A DNA stretch of 64,000 nucleotides. It comes from DAOUJH01 sp965116555. GTDB taxonomy: Bacteria > Chloroflexota > Dehalococcoidia > Lucifugimonadales > QGNO01. Every line of letters starts with the position of its first letter. Position 1 is the first letter of the stretch. Made by a program: the position numbers and the translations under genes. The stretch lies in NCBI GenBank assembly GCA_965116555.1, contig OZ220698.1:1426001-1490000 (forward strand). The letters are read 5' to 3'. The notes under the pieces are model-generated. The model worked only from the letters and a program-made list of their open reading frames with translations. It searched no databases and had not been told where the DNA came from. Of this stretch, positions 46,456 to 55,278 are shown piece by piece.

Positions 46456-49400
46456 ATGATGAACACCGACATACGGAGCATCAGACTCGTAGTGCGGGCA
46501 GCGATTCCTGCCTTCCTCATGCTGGCTGCGGCAGTCGTCTTCGTGACCTACGTCTTACCGGTACTGGCCCAGGAATCGGATCCGGACGCCTCCCGTAACG
46601 GCGCGGTGTCGCTGGGCGACCAGTCCCCGGACCGGGGACGGCAGTTCTTCTACGACAAGTCACTGAACCGGGCCAACGGCGACGGAGTCGACTACTACAC
46701 CTTCACCACCGACGGCCGCTACACGCTGGGCCTGGGAGCGCGTGACCAGACCATCGAGTTGAAGGTCACTCTGGAGGACGCGGACGGCAGCGTGGTCGGG
46801 ACCGCCGGCCCGCCCCTGAACCCCGACCTCGACCAGGTCTACATCGAGTGGCTGCAGACCGCCATCGACGCCGGCACCTACTACGTCCGCGTGGAGGCGC
46901 TGGAAGACGGCCAGACCGGCTACTACCTGCGCTTCGGTCTGGAGGATGCGCCCAACTCCGCGCCGGAGTTCGGCAGCGCGGCCTACTCGTTCTCCGTCGC
47001 CGAGGACGCGGCTACCGGCGCCGCCGTGGGCACGGTCTCCGCCACCGACGCCGACGCCGACGCCGACAGTCTCACCTACACCATCGAGTCTGGCAACGGC
47101 GACGGCGTATTCGCCATCGACGGCGGGACGGGCGCTATCACGACGGCCGCGCCGCTGGACCACGAGACCACGCCGTCCTACGCGCTGACGGTGCAGGCCG
47201 ACGACGGCGAGGGCGGCACGGCCACCGCCACGGTGAACATCACCGTGACCGACGTGGAGGAGTCGACGACGGGGCCGCTGGCGGGCTTCACCCTGGTGGA
47301 CGCCTCGGACCAGGCCGTGCTGGCGAGCCTGACCGACGGGCATGAAGTTGAGCTTGCCGACCCGGACGGGGGCAGCTACGGCATCCGCGCCGACGTCGAC
47401 CCGAACACCGCCATTGGCAGTGTCAGGCTGGAGTTGAGCGGCGCGAAGACCGTCGCCCGGACCGAGAGCGTCGCCCCCTACTCGCTGTACGGAGACGGCG
47501 GCGCTAACGACCTGCACGGCGAGTCCCTTCCCGCGGGCAGCTACACCCTGACGGCCACGGCCTACGCGGAGAGTGGCCTGGCGGGCGACAAGCTGGGGAC
47601 GCTGGAAATCTCCTTCACCGTCACGCAGGCCAACCGTGCGCCGGAGTTCGGCAGCGCGGCCTACAGCTTCTCCGTAGCCGAGGACGCATCTACCGGCGCC
47701 GCCGTGGGCAGCGTGTCGGCCACGGATGCGGACGACGACACACTCACCTACACCATCGAGGCCGGGAACGGCGACGGCAAGTTCGTCATTGACGGCGGGA
47801 CGGGCGCGATCACCACGGCGGGAGCGCTGGACCACGAGACCACGCCGTCCTACGCGCTGACGGTGCAGGCCGACGACGGCAACGGCGGCACGGCCACCGC
47901 GACGGTGAACATCACCGTGACCGACGTGGACGAGTCGACCGCGGGGCCACTTACGGGGTTCACCCTGGTGGACGCCTCGGACCAGGCCGTGCTGGCAACG
48001 CTGACCGACGGCGGCAGCGTGGAGCTGGCCGACCCGTCGGGCGGCAGCTACGCTGTCCGCGCCGACGTGGACGCGAACGCCGCCATTGGCAGTGTCAGCC
48101 TGTCCCTGAGCGGCGCGAAGGCGGTTACCAAGACTGAAAACGTCGCCCCCTACTCTCTGTACGGGGACGGTGGGGCCAACGCGCTGCGGGGCGAGTCGCT
48201 GCCGGCGGGCAGCTACACCCTGACGGCCACGGCCTACGCGGAGAGTGGCCTGGCGGGCGACAAGCTGGGGACGCTGGAGGTCTCGTTCACGGTGACGGCG
48301 CCGCGAGCGCAGGATCCCCTGAGCGCCATGAAGAGAGGCATAACTTCGGACGGCGTGTCTTTCGTGCAGTTCCTGGAGTCGGTCCCCGCGAGTCCGCCCG
48401 GCGAGGACGATGAATCCGTGCCTCAGAGGGCATCGAGTCCGATCACCGTGGACCCGCCCGGGCGATACCTGCTGCCCCAGGGCCTCTGGTCCGACAACAC
48501 CACCCTGTGGGTGTCCGCGAGAGGCTCGTCATTTGAAGCGGACGAAAAGCTGTACGCCTACGTGCTGAGCACCGGCGCAAGAGACCTCGACAAGGACATC
48601 CAACTGGCAGTCCCCGAACTGCCCGACCCGCCGAACATATTCGACCAGCGGGACGGCGCCACCGGCCTCTGGATGACCGCCGACACCATCTGGTCTTCGG
48701 CGGGGGTGATCGACGAGGTGCTGGCCTACCACCGGCGGGCGGACTCCATGGCCACGCCGCCCATCGCCGTCGGCGACCGCAAGTCCGGCCGCGACTTCGA
48801 CGCGCTGCCGGCGGAGGCCCGCACGCCCGTCGGGCTGTGGTCCAACGGCGCCGACATGTACATCGCCGACTACAGCATCGGGCGCATCTACGTGCACAAC
48901 CTGTCCACCGGGGCCCACGTCAGGACGCTGCTGACGTCGCGGGAAGACGGGAACGCCAACCCCGTGGGGCTCTGGTCGAACGGGACAATCATGTGGGTGG
49001 GGGACTCCCACGACGCCAGGGTGTACGCCTACGCACTGGCCGACTGGAGCCGGGAACCGTTGCTCGACGTGGAGGACCTGGCGGACGACAACCGGCGGCC
49101 CCAGGGCATCTGGTCCGACGGCTCGAAACTGTGGGTGGCTGACAAGCACAGCGACAAGGTGTTCGTGTACGACCTCCCCGAAGCGCCCACCCCGGAAAAG
49201 GAGACGCGCCTCCGCAGCCTGGGCATGCGCGGCGTCAACATGAGGTTCTTTGGGCCCAACAGCATCAACTACATCACGAGCTCACCGTCCCGGCATTCCA
49301 GGACCATGGTGACCCCGGTAACCCTCAACCCCGACGCTTCGTTCGTCATCGCCCCGGATGACTCCCAAACCCACCTCGACGGGCACTGGGTTGAGCTTGA

Positions 49401-50895
49401 AGACGACGGCGATACCGAGATCACGGTGACCGTGACGTCGGCCGACGGCACGGAGACGCTGGTCTACACGGTCCGCATCCTCCAGGGGGAGGCCGACCTG
49501 GGCTGGGTCGCTTCCCGCAGCCGCCTGAAGTCCATCAGCTTCACCGGCGCACCTGACCCGGTCATAGGTCCCGATTCCACCTCGTACTCGATTGAAATGG
49601 AGCCGGGGACGTACAAGACCACGGTGACGGCAATCACTGATGTTCCCGGGGTGCCCGTGCTGATCACTCCCGCCGACGCCGACATGGCGGACGGGCACCA
49701 GATCGACCTGGTGGAAGGAGTCAACGTGGTCAGGGTGACCGTCCTGGCAGGCGTTCACCGCACCTACACCTTCGCCATAACCGCCGGCGAGGGTTTCACC
49801 CAGCTCAGCGCCTGGACCGGCCGCGCCTGCGCACTGCGCGAGGATGCCAGCCTTGCCTGCTGGGGACTGCCCTCGGAGGCCTCCCGCTATCTGAACGCCG
49901 CCCCAGGCATCTACACCGACGTCCACGTAAGCGACGTCTGGACGTGCACCATTGACCTGGACGACGTGGGCGAGTGCCGGAGCGGCGCACGGACCTACAC
50001 GGTGCAGGACGTGAAGGTGCTCCGGTCCAAGCAAGATCGCATCTGCTGGGTGAAGATTGACGGCGCCCTCGGCTGCAACCTCGATGACGGAGAGATTCCG
50101 GATGGGAAGTTCAAGTTCGTGGAAATCGGCAGCAACCGCTACACCTGCGCCATCAAGGAGGACGGCAAGGCCGTTTGCTGGGGCAATGAAAATTTCCTGG
50201 AGACCTACAAGGCGCTATTTGATGTGATCCAGAACACGAGCAACGCCTACAAGCATTTGGCCCTCGAATTGATCTTCATGTGCGGCCTGAAGACGGACGA
50301 CACGGTGGTCTGCCCCGTGCAAAGCGGCCGCAGCGCCAAGTGGCTGGACGTTGATTTCCCCGACACCTCCTGCATCGTCATGCCGAGTAACGAGGCGGAG
50401 TGCGTCTTGCGGGGCACTGCTCAACAACGCGAGTACAGCGAGGCAATACTCACCGAACCCCCGGGCCCCTTCAAGACGCTCTCCATCGGAGGCAAGTACA
50501 TCTGCGGCCTGAGAACGGACAAGACCGTCGCCTGCTGGGGCCATGACTCGAACAACGCGCTCGACGTCCCGCCCATCGCCTCCCCCTGGGCCGACGACCC
50601 GCGCCTCCTCTCGCTCGAGCTCAGCGGCGTCAGCCTCAACCGCGCCTTCAACCCTGAAATCACGGCATACACCGCCTCCGTGGCCAATGTCGTCGATGAG
50701 GTCACCGTCCTCGCACGGGCCACCAACACGGGCGCCGACATCGCCTACGATCCCGCAACCGACGCCGACGGCACCGACGACGGCCACCAGGTGAGCCTGT
50801 CCACCGGCGAGAACACCATCACCGTCACCGTCACTTCCGCCAACGGAGAGGCCACGACGGCGTACACGATCACCGTCACCCGGGCCTCCCCATAG
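46456..50895 (+). CDS. Secreted surface protein with PPC, cadherin-like, NHL-like and RCC1-like parts
   Basis: 1,479 aa from ATG 46456 with GGGAGA upstream; the frame is open further upstream across the promoter but is not used. Signal segment about 10-38 (AIPAFLMLAAAVVFVTYVLP). PPC-like domain about 45-155, near-identical to the end of the giant adhesin. Two rounds of cadherin-like (FSVAEDAATGAAVGTVSATD) plus GFTLVDASDQAVL modules to about 575. A propeller-like region about 575-850 has repeated WSxxxxLWVA/YAY patterns. Two cadherin-like beta-sandwiches follow, then RCC1-like repeats about 1065-1290 (CALREDASLACWG; YTCAIKEDGKAVCWGNE; ICGLRTDKTVACWGHD). The last beta-sandwich begins LSLELSGVSLNRAFNPEITA. 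Extracellular binding role likely; ligand unknown. Confidence 0.88.
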   Translation: MMNTDIRSIRLVVRAAIPAFLMLAAAVVFVTYVLPVLAQESDPDASRNGAVSLGDQSPDRGRQFFYDKSLNRANGDGVDYYTFTTDGRYTLGLGARDQTIELKVTLEDADGSVVGTAGPPLNPDLDQVYIEWLQTAIDAGTYYVRVEALEDGQTGYYLRFGLEDAPNSAPEFGSAAYSFSVAEDAATGAAVGTVSATDADADADSLTYTIESGNGDGVFAIDGGTGAITTAAPLDHETTPSYALTVQADDGEGGTATATVNITVTDVEESTTGPLAGFTLVDASDQAVLASLTDGHEVELADPDGGSYGIRADVDPNTAIGSVRLELSGAKTVARTESVAPYSLYGDGGANDLHGESLPAGSYTLTATAYAESGLAGDKLGTLEISFTVTQANRAPEFGSAAYSFSVAEDASTGAAVGSVSATDADDDTLTYTIEAGNGDGKFVIDGGTGAITTAGALDHETTPSYALTVQADDGNGGTATATVNITVTDVDESTAGPLTGFTLVDASDQAVLATLTDGGSVELADPSGGSYAVRADVDANAAIGSVSLSLSGAKAVTKTENVAPYSLYGDGGANALRGESLPAGSYTLTATAYAESGLAGDKLGTLEVSFTVTAPRAQDPLSAMKRGITSDGVSFVQFLESVPASPPGEDDESVPQRASSPITVDPPGRYLLPQGLWSDNTTLWVSARGSSFEADEKLYAYVLSTGARDLDKDIQLAVPELPDPPNIFDQRDGATGLWMTADTIWSSAGVIDEVLAYHRRADSMATPPIAVGDRKSGRDFDALPAEARTPVGLWSNGADMYIADYSIGRIYVHNLSTGAHVRTLLTSREDGNANPVGLWSNGTIMWVGDSHDARVYAYALADWSREPLLDVEDLADDNRRPQGIWSDGSKLWVADKHSDKVFVYDLPEAPTPEKETRLRSLGMRGVNMRFFGPNSINYITSSPSRHSRTMVTPVTLNPDASFVIAPDDSQTHLDGHWVELEDDGDTEITVTVTSADGTETLVYTVRILQGEADLGWVASRSRLKSISFTGAPDPVIGPDSTSYSIEMEPGTYKTTVTAITDVPGVPVLITPADADMADGHQIDLVEGVNVVRVTVLAGVHRTYTFAITAGEGFTQLSAWTGRACALREDASLACWGLPSEASRYLNAAPGIYTDVHVSDVWTCTIDLDDVGECRSGARTYTVQDVKVLRSKQDRICWVKIDGALGCNLDDGEIPDGKFKFVEIGSNRYTCAIKEDGKAVCWGNENFLETYKALFDVIQNTSNAYKHLALELIFMCGLKTDDTVVCPVQSGRSAKWLDVDFPDTSCIVMPSNEAECVLRGTAQQREYSEAILTEPPGPFKTLSIGGKYICGLRTDKTVACWGHDSNNALDVPPIASPWADDPRLLSLELSGVSLNRAFNPEITAYTASVANVVDEVTVLARATNTGADIAYDPATDADGTDDGHQVSLSTGENTITVTVTSANGEATTAYTITVTRASP

Positions 50896-50981
50896 GCGCC
50901 ATACGCAGGTCAACCGCGGGGAAGTGGCCTGGGCGCCTGGGGACCTGGTTGCCGGCTGGATTCGGGCTTTAGGGGACATGT

Positions 50982-51064
50982 TGTCGCTTTGGGCTCATTT
51001 TTACAATAGCTTTTACAGAAGAGGGGTTGCTTTTTACGTGCATGTTATATCCGGTGGCTATACT
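50982..51064 (+). promoter_or_regulatory. Shared regulon promoter, copy C (drives protease at 51106)
   Basis: Boxes TTTTACA (50999-51005), TTTTACA (51011-51017), TTTTACG (51032-51038) and -10 TATACT (51059-51064), with the same spacings as the other copies. A trace of the kinase vestige (GCCGGCTGGATTCGGGC) remains just upstream at 50951-50967. Confidence 0.75.
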
Positions 51065-51105
51065 GGATTGGGTAATTAAGCCAAGTGCATAAGGATGGGG
51101 GCCGT

Positions 51106-53247
51106 ATGCAGGACTCTCACGTTCAGAAGCTGAGCCTTGCACTTCTCTTCGGAGCGCTGATGTTCGTGGGCTTCATAGTCCTGACGATCGCGTTTGCTCC
51201 CACGCCAGAGGCACAAACATCCCTAGTCAGCAGCTCGCTGGCCGGGACGTGCGCCACTTACGATGGAAACGGCGACGGCACACTCACGCCGGACGAAGTG
51301 AATAATGCGTTTGATGACCTGCTCAACGACAAGATAACGGTGCATCAGTTCGTTGAGGTGCTGGATTGTCGAGATAACCCCCCGACGCCCACGCCCACCG
51401 CGACAGCTACCGCTACGGCTACGGCGGTCGCGAACCCTCAATGCGGCGTCGTAAACAATAGTCCTGCGCAATACGCAGTCCCGGATGTGGGTCAGCCAGC
51501 AATCAGAAGGACTATCAATGGCGAGTTCGACATCAACTGTCTACACGGTGTGACGAACAAGCCCATGAAGCACCATCTCTTCAATCTTGCCAAGAAAGCG
51601 CACATCATCATAGATTTGGAATCAACCAAAGACTCCAAGCTGATCTTGAGGGACTTCAGCGGGGTCGTCCAGCAGGTGAATGACAACAACGATGAAGAGG
51701 CCTCTACCTACCGACATGCCCGCGTAGCGATGCAGCTTCCTGCAGGAAGCTACATTATAGACACAACGGTCAGTAGCTCGGAGACCGTCAGTGCGTCAAC
51801 TCCCTACACGCTGAAGATAGAGGTCAGTCACGCCATTCCTGCCCTCGGCCATCAGGCGGACCACACAGTGGGCTATATCCTGAATTTCCCAGGGATACCC
51901 ACGCCGACGCCGACGCCGAGGTCGGGGACGACTCCGCCACCGCCACGGCCGCCATCGCCGCCGCCCGTACCGGTGGACACACCCACGCCCATACCGGTGG
52001 ACACGCCCACGCCCATACCGGTGGACACGCCCACGCCCATACCGGTGGACACGCCCACGCCCATACCGGTGGACACGCCCACGCCCATACCGGTGGACAC
52101 GCCCACGCCCATACCGGTGGACACGCCCACGCCCATACCGGTGGACACGCCCACGCCCATACCGGTGGACACGCCCACGCCCATACCGGTGGACACACCC
52201 ACGCCCATACCGGTGGACACACCCACGCCCATACCGGTGGACACGCCCATACCGGTGGACACGCCCACGCCCATACCGGTGGACACACCCACGCCCACGC
52301 CCACACCCAAGCTGGACTGCAACGGCTACGGCTACAATTCGCCTCTTGGCGCTAATTGCCCAACGGCAACACCCACGCCCAGGCCGACTGCAACGCCCAC
52401 GCCCAGGCCAGACTGCAATGGCTACGGCTACAATTCGCCTCTTGGCTCTAATTGCCCTACGGCTACACCCACGCCTTATCATGACCACGGCGGAGATGGT
52501 CTGGATAGCGAGGTTCCTTCATATGATGACCTTGTTCCTCCAATCTTGGACCCAAACGTCACTCCCTCAATACCGAATACGGACGACCATTTTGCAACGG
52601 TAGTGCCATCTGGAATAGCAGCCTGGAACACGGCTGTTTCAAGAAGCTGGCCCAATCTACTGTTCTGCGACATACGGGATCCTGACTGTTTCGCCAGGAA
52701 CACCGACGGCCAGTATGTTCTCGCACAGATGGTAGAAGGGGAAGAGGAAGGGCCTGATAGTGATTCTGTTCACTGTGGCTGGGCTCCGGCATGTGCGATA
52801 GTTCACCGCGCGTATCTCGTGAGTAACCCTGTCAGCCATCCCGACAACCATATAGCGCATGTAGCCATGCGGTTTGAAGAGCCAGCCTGGGGCTACAGCA
52901 CAAAATACTCAATGGACTTAAAATACGAGTGGACAGACATCAAGGAACATCACGGCCAAATCTTCGTGGAGGCCGGAAAGCCGTACATGCTGGCACACCT
53001 GAAGACAACCGTGATGCACGAGTTCGGCCATGCCGCCGGTCTGGATGACCTCTACAAGTATAAAGACGAAAACGGCGATTCACTGTATCCTGGATACCTT
53101 ATGGAGTACCAGAAGGGTGAGAGCATACCGGCTAAGGACAGAGCCTATATAGAGCAGCTCTACCGCAATCGGTATGGCGCAAAGCCGCACGACTTTTTAC
53201 TGTCGAGTAATGAGGTTGAGGGCGATCACGATTCTCAGCCAAACTGA
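51106..53247 (+). CDS. Secreted metzincin-like metalloprotease with PPC domain and Thr-Pro stalk, cassette copy B
   Basis: 713 aa from ATG 51106 (GTG 51085 is in frame, but GGATGGGGG favours the ATG). Signal/TM about 10-38; EF-hand-like DGNGDGTLTPDEV near 54; PPC-like domain about 115-260 (MQLPAGSYIIDTTVSS). A stalk of about 15 PVDTPTPI repeats is followed by two CNGYGYNSPLG(A/S)NC loops about 395-450. The protease domain ends with VMHEFGHAAGLDDLYKY (HExxHxxGxxD), Met-turn region YPGYLMEYQ and YIEQLYRNRYGAKPHD. Secreted and probably held at the surface. The lipoprotein partner starts 13 bp after the stop. Confidence 0.87.
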   Translation: MQDSHVQKLSLALLFGALMFVGFIVLTIAFAPTPEAQTSLVSSSLAGTCATYDGNGDGTLTPDEVNNAFDDLLNDKITVHQFVEVLDCRDNPPTPTPTATATATATAVANPQCGVVNNSPAQYAVPDVGQPAIRRTINGEFDINCLHGVTNKPMKHHLFNLAKKAHIIIDLESTKDSKLILRDFSGVVQQVNDNNDEEASTYRHARVAMQLPAGSYIIDTTVSSSETVSASTPYTLKIEVSHAIPALGHQADHTVGYILNFPGIPTPTPTPRSGTTPPPPRPPSPPPVPVDTPTPIPVDTPTPIPVDTPTPIPVDTPTPIPVDTPTPIPVDTPTPIPVDTPTPIPVDTPTPIPVDTPTPIPVDTPTPIPVDTPTPIPVDTPIPVDTPTPIPVDTPTPTPTPKLDCNGYGYNSPLGANCPTATPTPRPTATPTPRPDCNGYGYNSPLGSNCPTATPTPYHDHGGDGLDSEVPSYDDLVPPILDPNVTPSIPNTDDHFATVVPSGIAAWNTAVSRSWPNLLFCDIRDPDCFARNTDGQYVLAQMVEGEEEGPDSDSVHCGWAPACAIVHRAYLVSNPVSHPDNHIAHVAMRFEEPAWGYSTKYSMDLKYEWTDIKEHHGQIFVEAGKPYMLAHLKTTVMHEFGHAAGLDDLYKYKDENGDSLYPGYLMEYQKGESIPAKDRAYIEQLYRNRYGAKPHDFLLSSNEVEGDHDSQPN
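51968..52290 (+). repeat. 24-bp tandem repeat coding PVDTPTPI
   Basis: About 15 copies of a 24-bp unit (core ATACCGGTGGACACGCCCAC) in frame within the protease stalk. One unit near 52240 is shortened. Copies are nearly identical, so slippage will change stalk length by 8 residues at a time without breaking the frame. Confidence 0.95.
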
Positions 53248-53260
53248 AGGGGGGCAGCAG

Positions 53261-54676
53261 ATGTTTAAGCCATATAGAAAGATTGGAGCGGCCGCAGCCC
53301 TGCTTGTCCTGTCCCTCATGGGTGGAGTTGCCTGCGGTTCGGGTCCGGGCGCAGCTACCGAACCTCACTCTAGGGAGACGGGCGCTGCGCAGGTGACAGA
53401 AGCCCACACCATGTCAATCCAACCCTTTGACTTAGGCGCACCGCCGTTGGAACAGTTGGTCATAAGGGCGGACATCATAGCGGTTGTGAAGCTCATAGCG
53501 GTTGAGCGCGGTCTGGAAGCCCGCAAGATAAAGAACCGCCTGGTGTATGCGCAGACTTTGGAGTTCTACTTTGAGGTTGAGCAATACCTGAAGGGCAAGG
53601 GAGAGGACTATGTCGTTGGCCTTGTCTTTGATTGGGATGAGGAGTACAGCACCGCCGAGGCCGCCGCGCGAGCCAGCGCCCCTCTGCCCGACCGCGTAAA
53701 GGCTTGGGACGACCGGAGGGCGGTTGTCTTCCTGAGCGACCAGGACACCAAAGAGGACGACATCACATGGCCGGCTGGGCGATACTACCTGGGCTTGACG
53801 TTTGGTGATGAGGACCACTTCTCTGTTGCTGGTGGGAAAAACATGCCCTGGATGCCCGCTGTTTCAAACAGTGCCGATGAAAAGACCTTCCTGTTGGAAA
53901 GCGACCTCAAGTCACCGGACCCCGAGACCTTTAGGCTTGACGACCTGAAGGGGCAGATTTCACAGCTAGAGCAGTTGCTTGCTGGGCGCTCAGATGAGTA
54001 CGTCGAATGCGTAGTCCTCACCTATCAGTGGCACACCATAACCCGCAACCTGAAGGAACAAGAGGTACCTGCCTATCAGTACAGGCGTGAAGATGCCAGC
54101 ATTCAGTCTGGCTCGCCCTGGGGCACATACGTCTTTACCGACAGCATGGCCGGGCACTATGCAAAAGCCTCTCAGTCGAACGCCGGGCCGGAGGGCAGCT
54201 ATGTGCTGGCCGGGCATCACCCTGAGTATTTTATAGGCAAAGCCCCAGGACATATCTTCACGATGCGGCCTCTCCCCGCCGGGGTCTACAGGTTTAATCA
54301 TGCCTACCTTCCGTATTCCATCAGCATGTGCGGCGGGACTATCCCGCTCGAAGAGATGGGCAGCAGAGAGCTATTCGTTACGGTTACGGCCCCAGAGGGA
54401 ACCCTGTATGAAGCATTCTTTGACCCAGGCGACTCGCTGGCTGCCGACTTCAGAGAGGGCCCTGTAGAACGTATCTCCTGGGAAGACGGAAGGGTGTTTG
54501 GTTCGCTAAGGCAAGGCAATAAGGCCAGCAGAATTGAGTTCATCAACCTGGATGGCACGGTTAGGATTTCGCTCGGAGTAAACAAGCTGAAGGAAGAGAA
54601 AGAAGTGCTGTCCTGGACGGTGAAGTCGCAGCCCTGGCAGGCAGGCGACAGATTGATGATGAGGGTCTACGGATAG
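53261..54676 (+). CDS. Lipoprotein, cassette copy B
   Basis: 471 aa from ATG 53261 (AAGGGGGGCAG upstream). Signal peptide with lipobox GVAC near residue 25. Conserved family blocks: ADIIAVVKLIAVERG, YAQTLEFYFEVEQYLKGKG, WDDRRAVVFLSDQDT, LLAGRSDEYVECVVLTYQW, GHHPEYFIGKAPGHIFTMRP, and the end QPWQAGDRLMMRVYG. It lies 13 bp after its protease. A 70-residue C-terminal remnant of the same gene lies at 56558-56769. Function unknown; the conserved N-terminal part could be an NTR/TIMP-like barrel. Confidence 0.78.
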   Translation: MFKPYRKIGAAAALLVLSLMGGVACGSGPGAATEPHSRETGAAQVTEAHTMSIQPFDLGAPPLEQLVIRADIIAVVKLIAVERGLEARKIKNRLVYAQTLEFYFEVEQYLKGKGEDYVVGLVFDWDEEYSTAEAAARASAPLPDRVKAWDDRRAVVFLSDQDTKEDDITWPAGRYYLGLTFGDEDHFSVAGGKNMPWMPAVSNSADEKTFLLESDLKSPDPETFRLDDLKGQISQLEQLLAGRSDEYVECVVLTYQWHTITRNLKEQEVPAYQYRREDASIQSGSPWGTYVFTDSMAGHYAKASQSNAGPEGSYVLAGHHPEYFIGKAPGHIFTMRPLPAGVYRFNHAYLPYSISMCGGTIPLEEMGSRELFVTVTAPEGTLYEAFFDPGDSLAADFREGPVERISWEDGRVFGSLRQGNKASRIEFINLDGTVRISLGVNKLKEEKEVLSWTVKSQPWQAGDRLMMRVYG

Positions 54677-54685
54677 GAGGGGGGG

Positions 54686-54850
54686 ATGGCAACAATAGAG
54701 GAACGAATCAGCAGGCTGGAAGGCGGCTATGAGCACTTGGCTACGAAAGCTGACCTCTACAGGGCGGTTATTCAACTAGCGATGCTCCAGGTTGCGACAG
54801 TAGGCTTGGTCGTCAGCGCCGGCGTGGCCTTCTTGAAGCTGACAGCATAG
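54686..54850 (+). CDS. Small coiled-coil/membrane protein (EERISRLEGGYEH family)
   Basis: 54 aa: MATIEERISRLEGGYEHLAT, then KADLYRAVIQLAMLQ and a membrane helix VATVGLVVSAGVAFLKLTA. GGAGGGGGG directly before the ATG and 9 bp from the lipoprotein stop. A frameshifted copy occupies the same place in cassette C (60534-60700). The layout, a short soluble helix followed by one TM helix, recalls haemolysin/holin-associated XhlA-type peptides, but the similarity is only in architecture. Confidence 0.7.
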   Translation: MATIEERISRLEGGYEHLATKADLYRAVIQLAMLQVATVGLVVSAGVAFLKLTA

Positions 54851-54853
54851 GAG

Positions 54854-55003
54854 ATGGTAGCTATAGCAACTGAACACCCGATCACGCGAGCTGAGTTCGT
54901 TGCCCTTGAAACTAGGCTCATCACATGGATGGTCGGCCAGATGGTGGCCGCTATAGTGGCGGCCTCGTCAATCGCCCTCATAATCGTTAGGTTCGCCGGG
55001 TAG
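54854..55003 (+). CDS. Small membrane protein (EHPITR family)
   Basis: 49 aa: MVAIATEHPITRAEFVALET, then a long TM helix WMVGQMVAAIVAASSIALII and the end RFAG. It starts 3 bp after the previous stop, with AGGAG upstream. The EHPITR(S/A)E start is shared with remnants at 18333 and 56804, so this is the intact member of a family that has decayed elsewhere in the island. Confidence 0.65.
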   Translation: MVAIATEHPITRAEFVALETRLITWMVGQMVAAIVAASSIALIIVRFAG

Positions 55004-55021
55004 GAGAGAAAGGAGAGGGAG

Positions 55022-55141
55022 ATGGAAAATGCCATAAGCGCCTTGTTCTCAGGAATCATTGCATCGGTCTTTAGTATTGCCAATCTGGTTGTCTGGATAC
55101 TGATCTATAAGACCCTGAAACAGATTGCAAAGAAACTCTAG
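55022..55141 (+). CDS. 39-aa membrane peptide
   Basis: MENAISALFSGIIASVFSIA then a continuing TM stretch NLVVWILIYKTL and a Lys-rich end (KQIAKKL). A good ribosome site (AGGAGAGGGAG) precedes the ATG, and the stop overlaps the next gene's GTG. No family recognised; holin-like size. Confidence 0.55.
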   Translation: MENAISALFSGIIASVFSIANLVVWILIYKTLKQIAKKL

Positions 55142-55266
55142 TGGCGGGACCCCGACAACTCTTCAGGACGGCCGCAAGGTGGCTGCCCGTAGCGGTGGCG
55201 GGCTGCTTCCTGACGGCAGGCTTTGGAATCATCATCTATGCGGTCTACCTGATGCTTGTGGGCTAG
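55141..55266 (+). CDS. 41-aa membrane peptide
   Basis: GTG start sharing one base with the previous stop (TAGTG). Basic N-terminus (AGPRQLFRTAARWLP) then one TM helix VAVAGCFLTAGFGIIIYAVY. Translational coupling supports expression. Function unknown. Confidence 0.5.
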   Translation: MAGPRQLFRTAARWLPVAVAGCFLTAGFGIIIYAVYLMLVG

Positions 55267-55278
55267 GGGAAGGTGTTT

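Noticed and set aside
51968..52290. 24-bp repeat array considered as CRISPR
   Set aside because: Units are contiguous with no spacers and lie in frame inside a protein-coding stalk; no cas genes are near.
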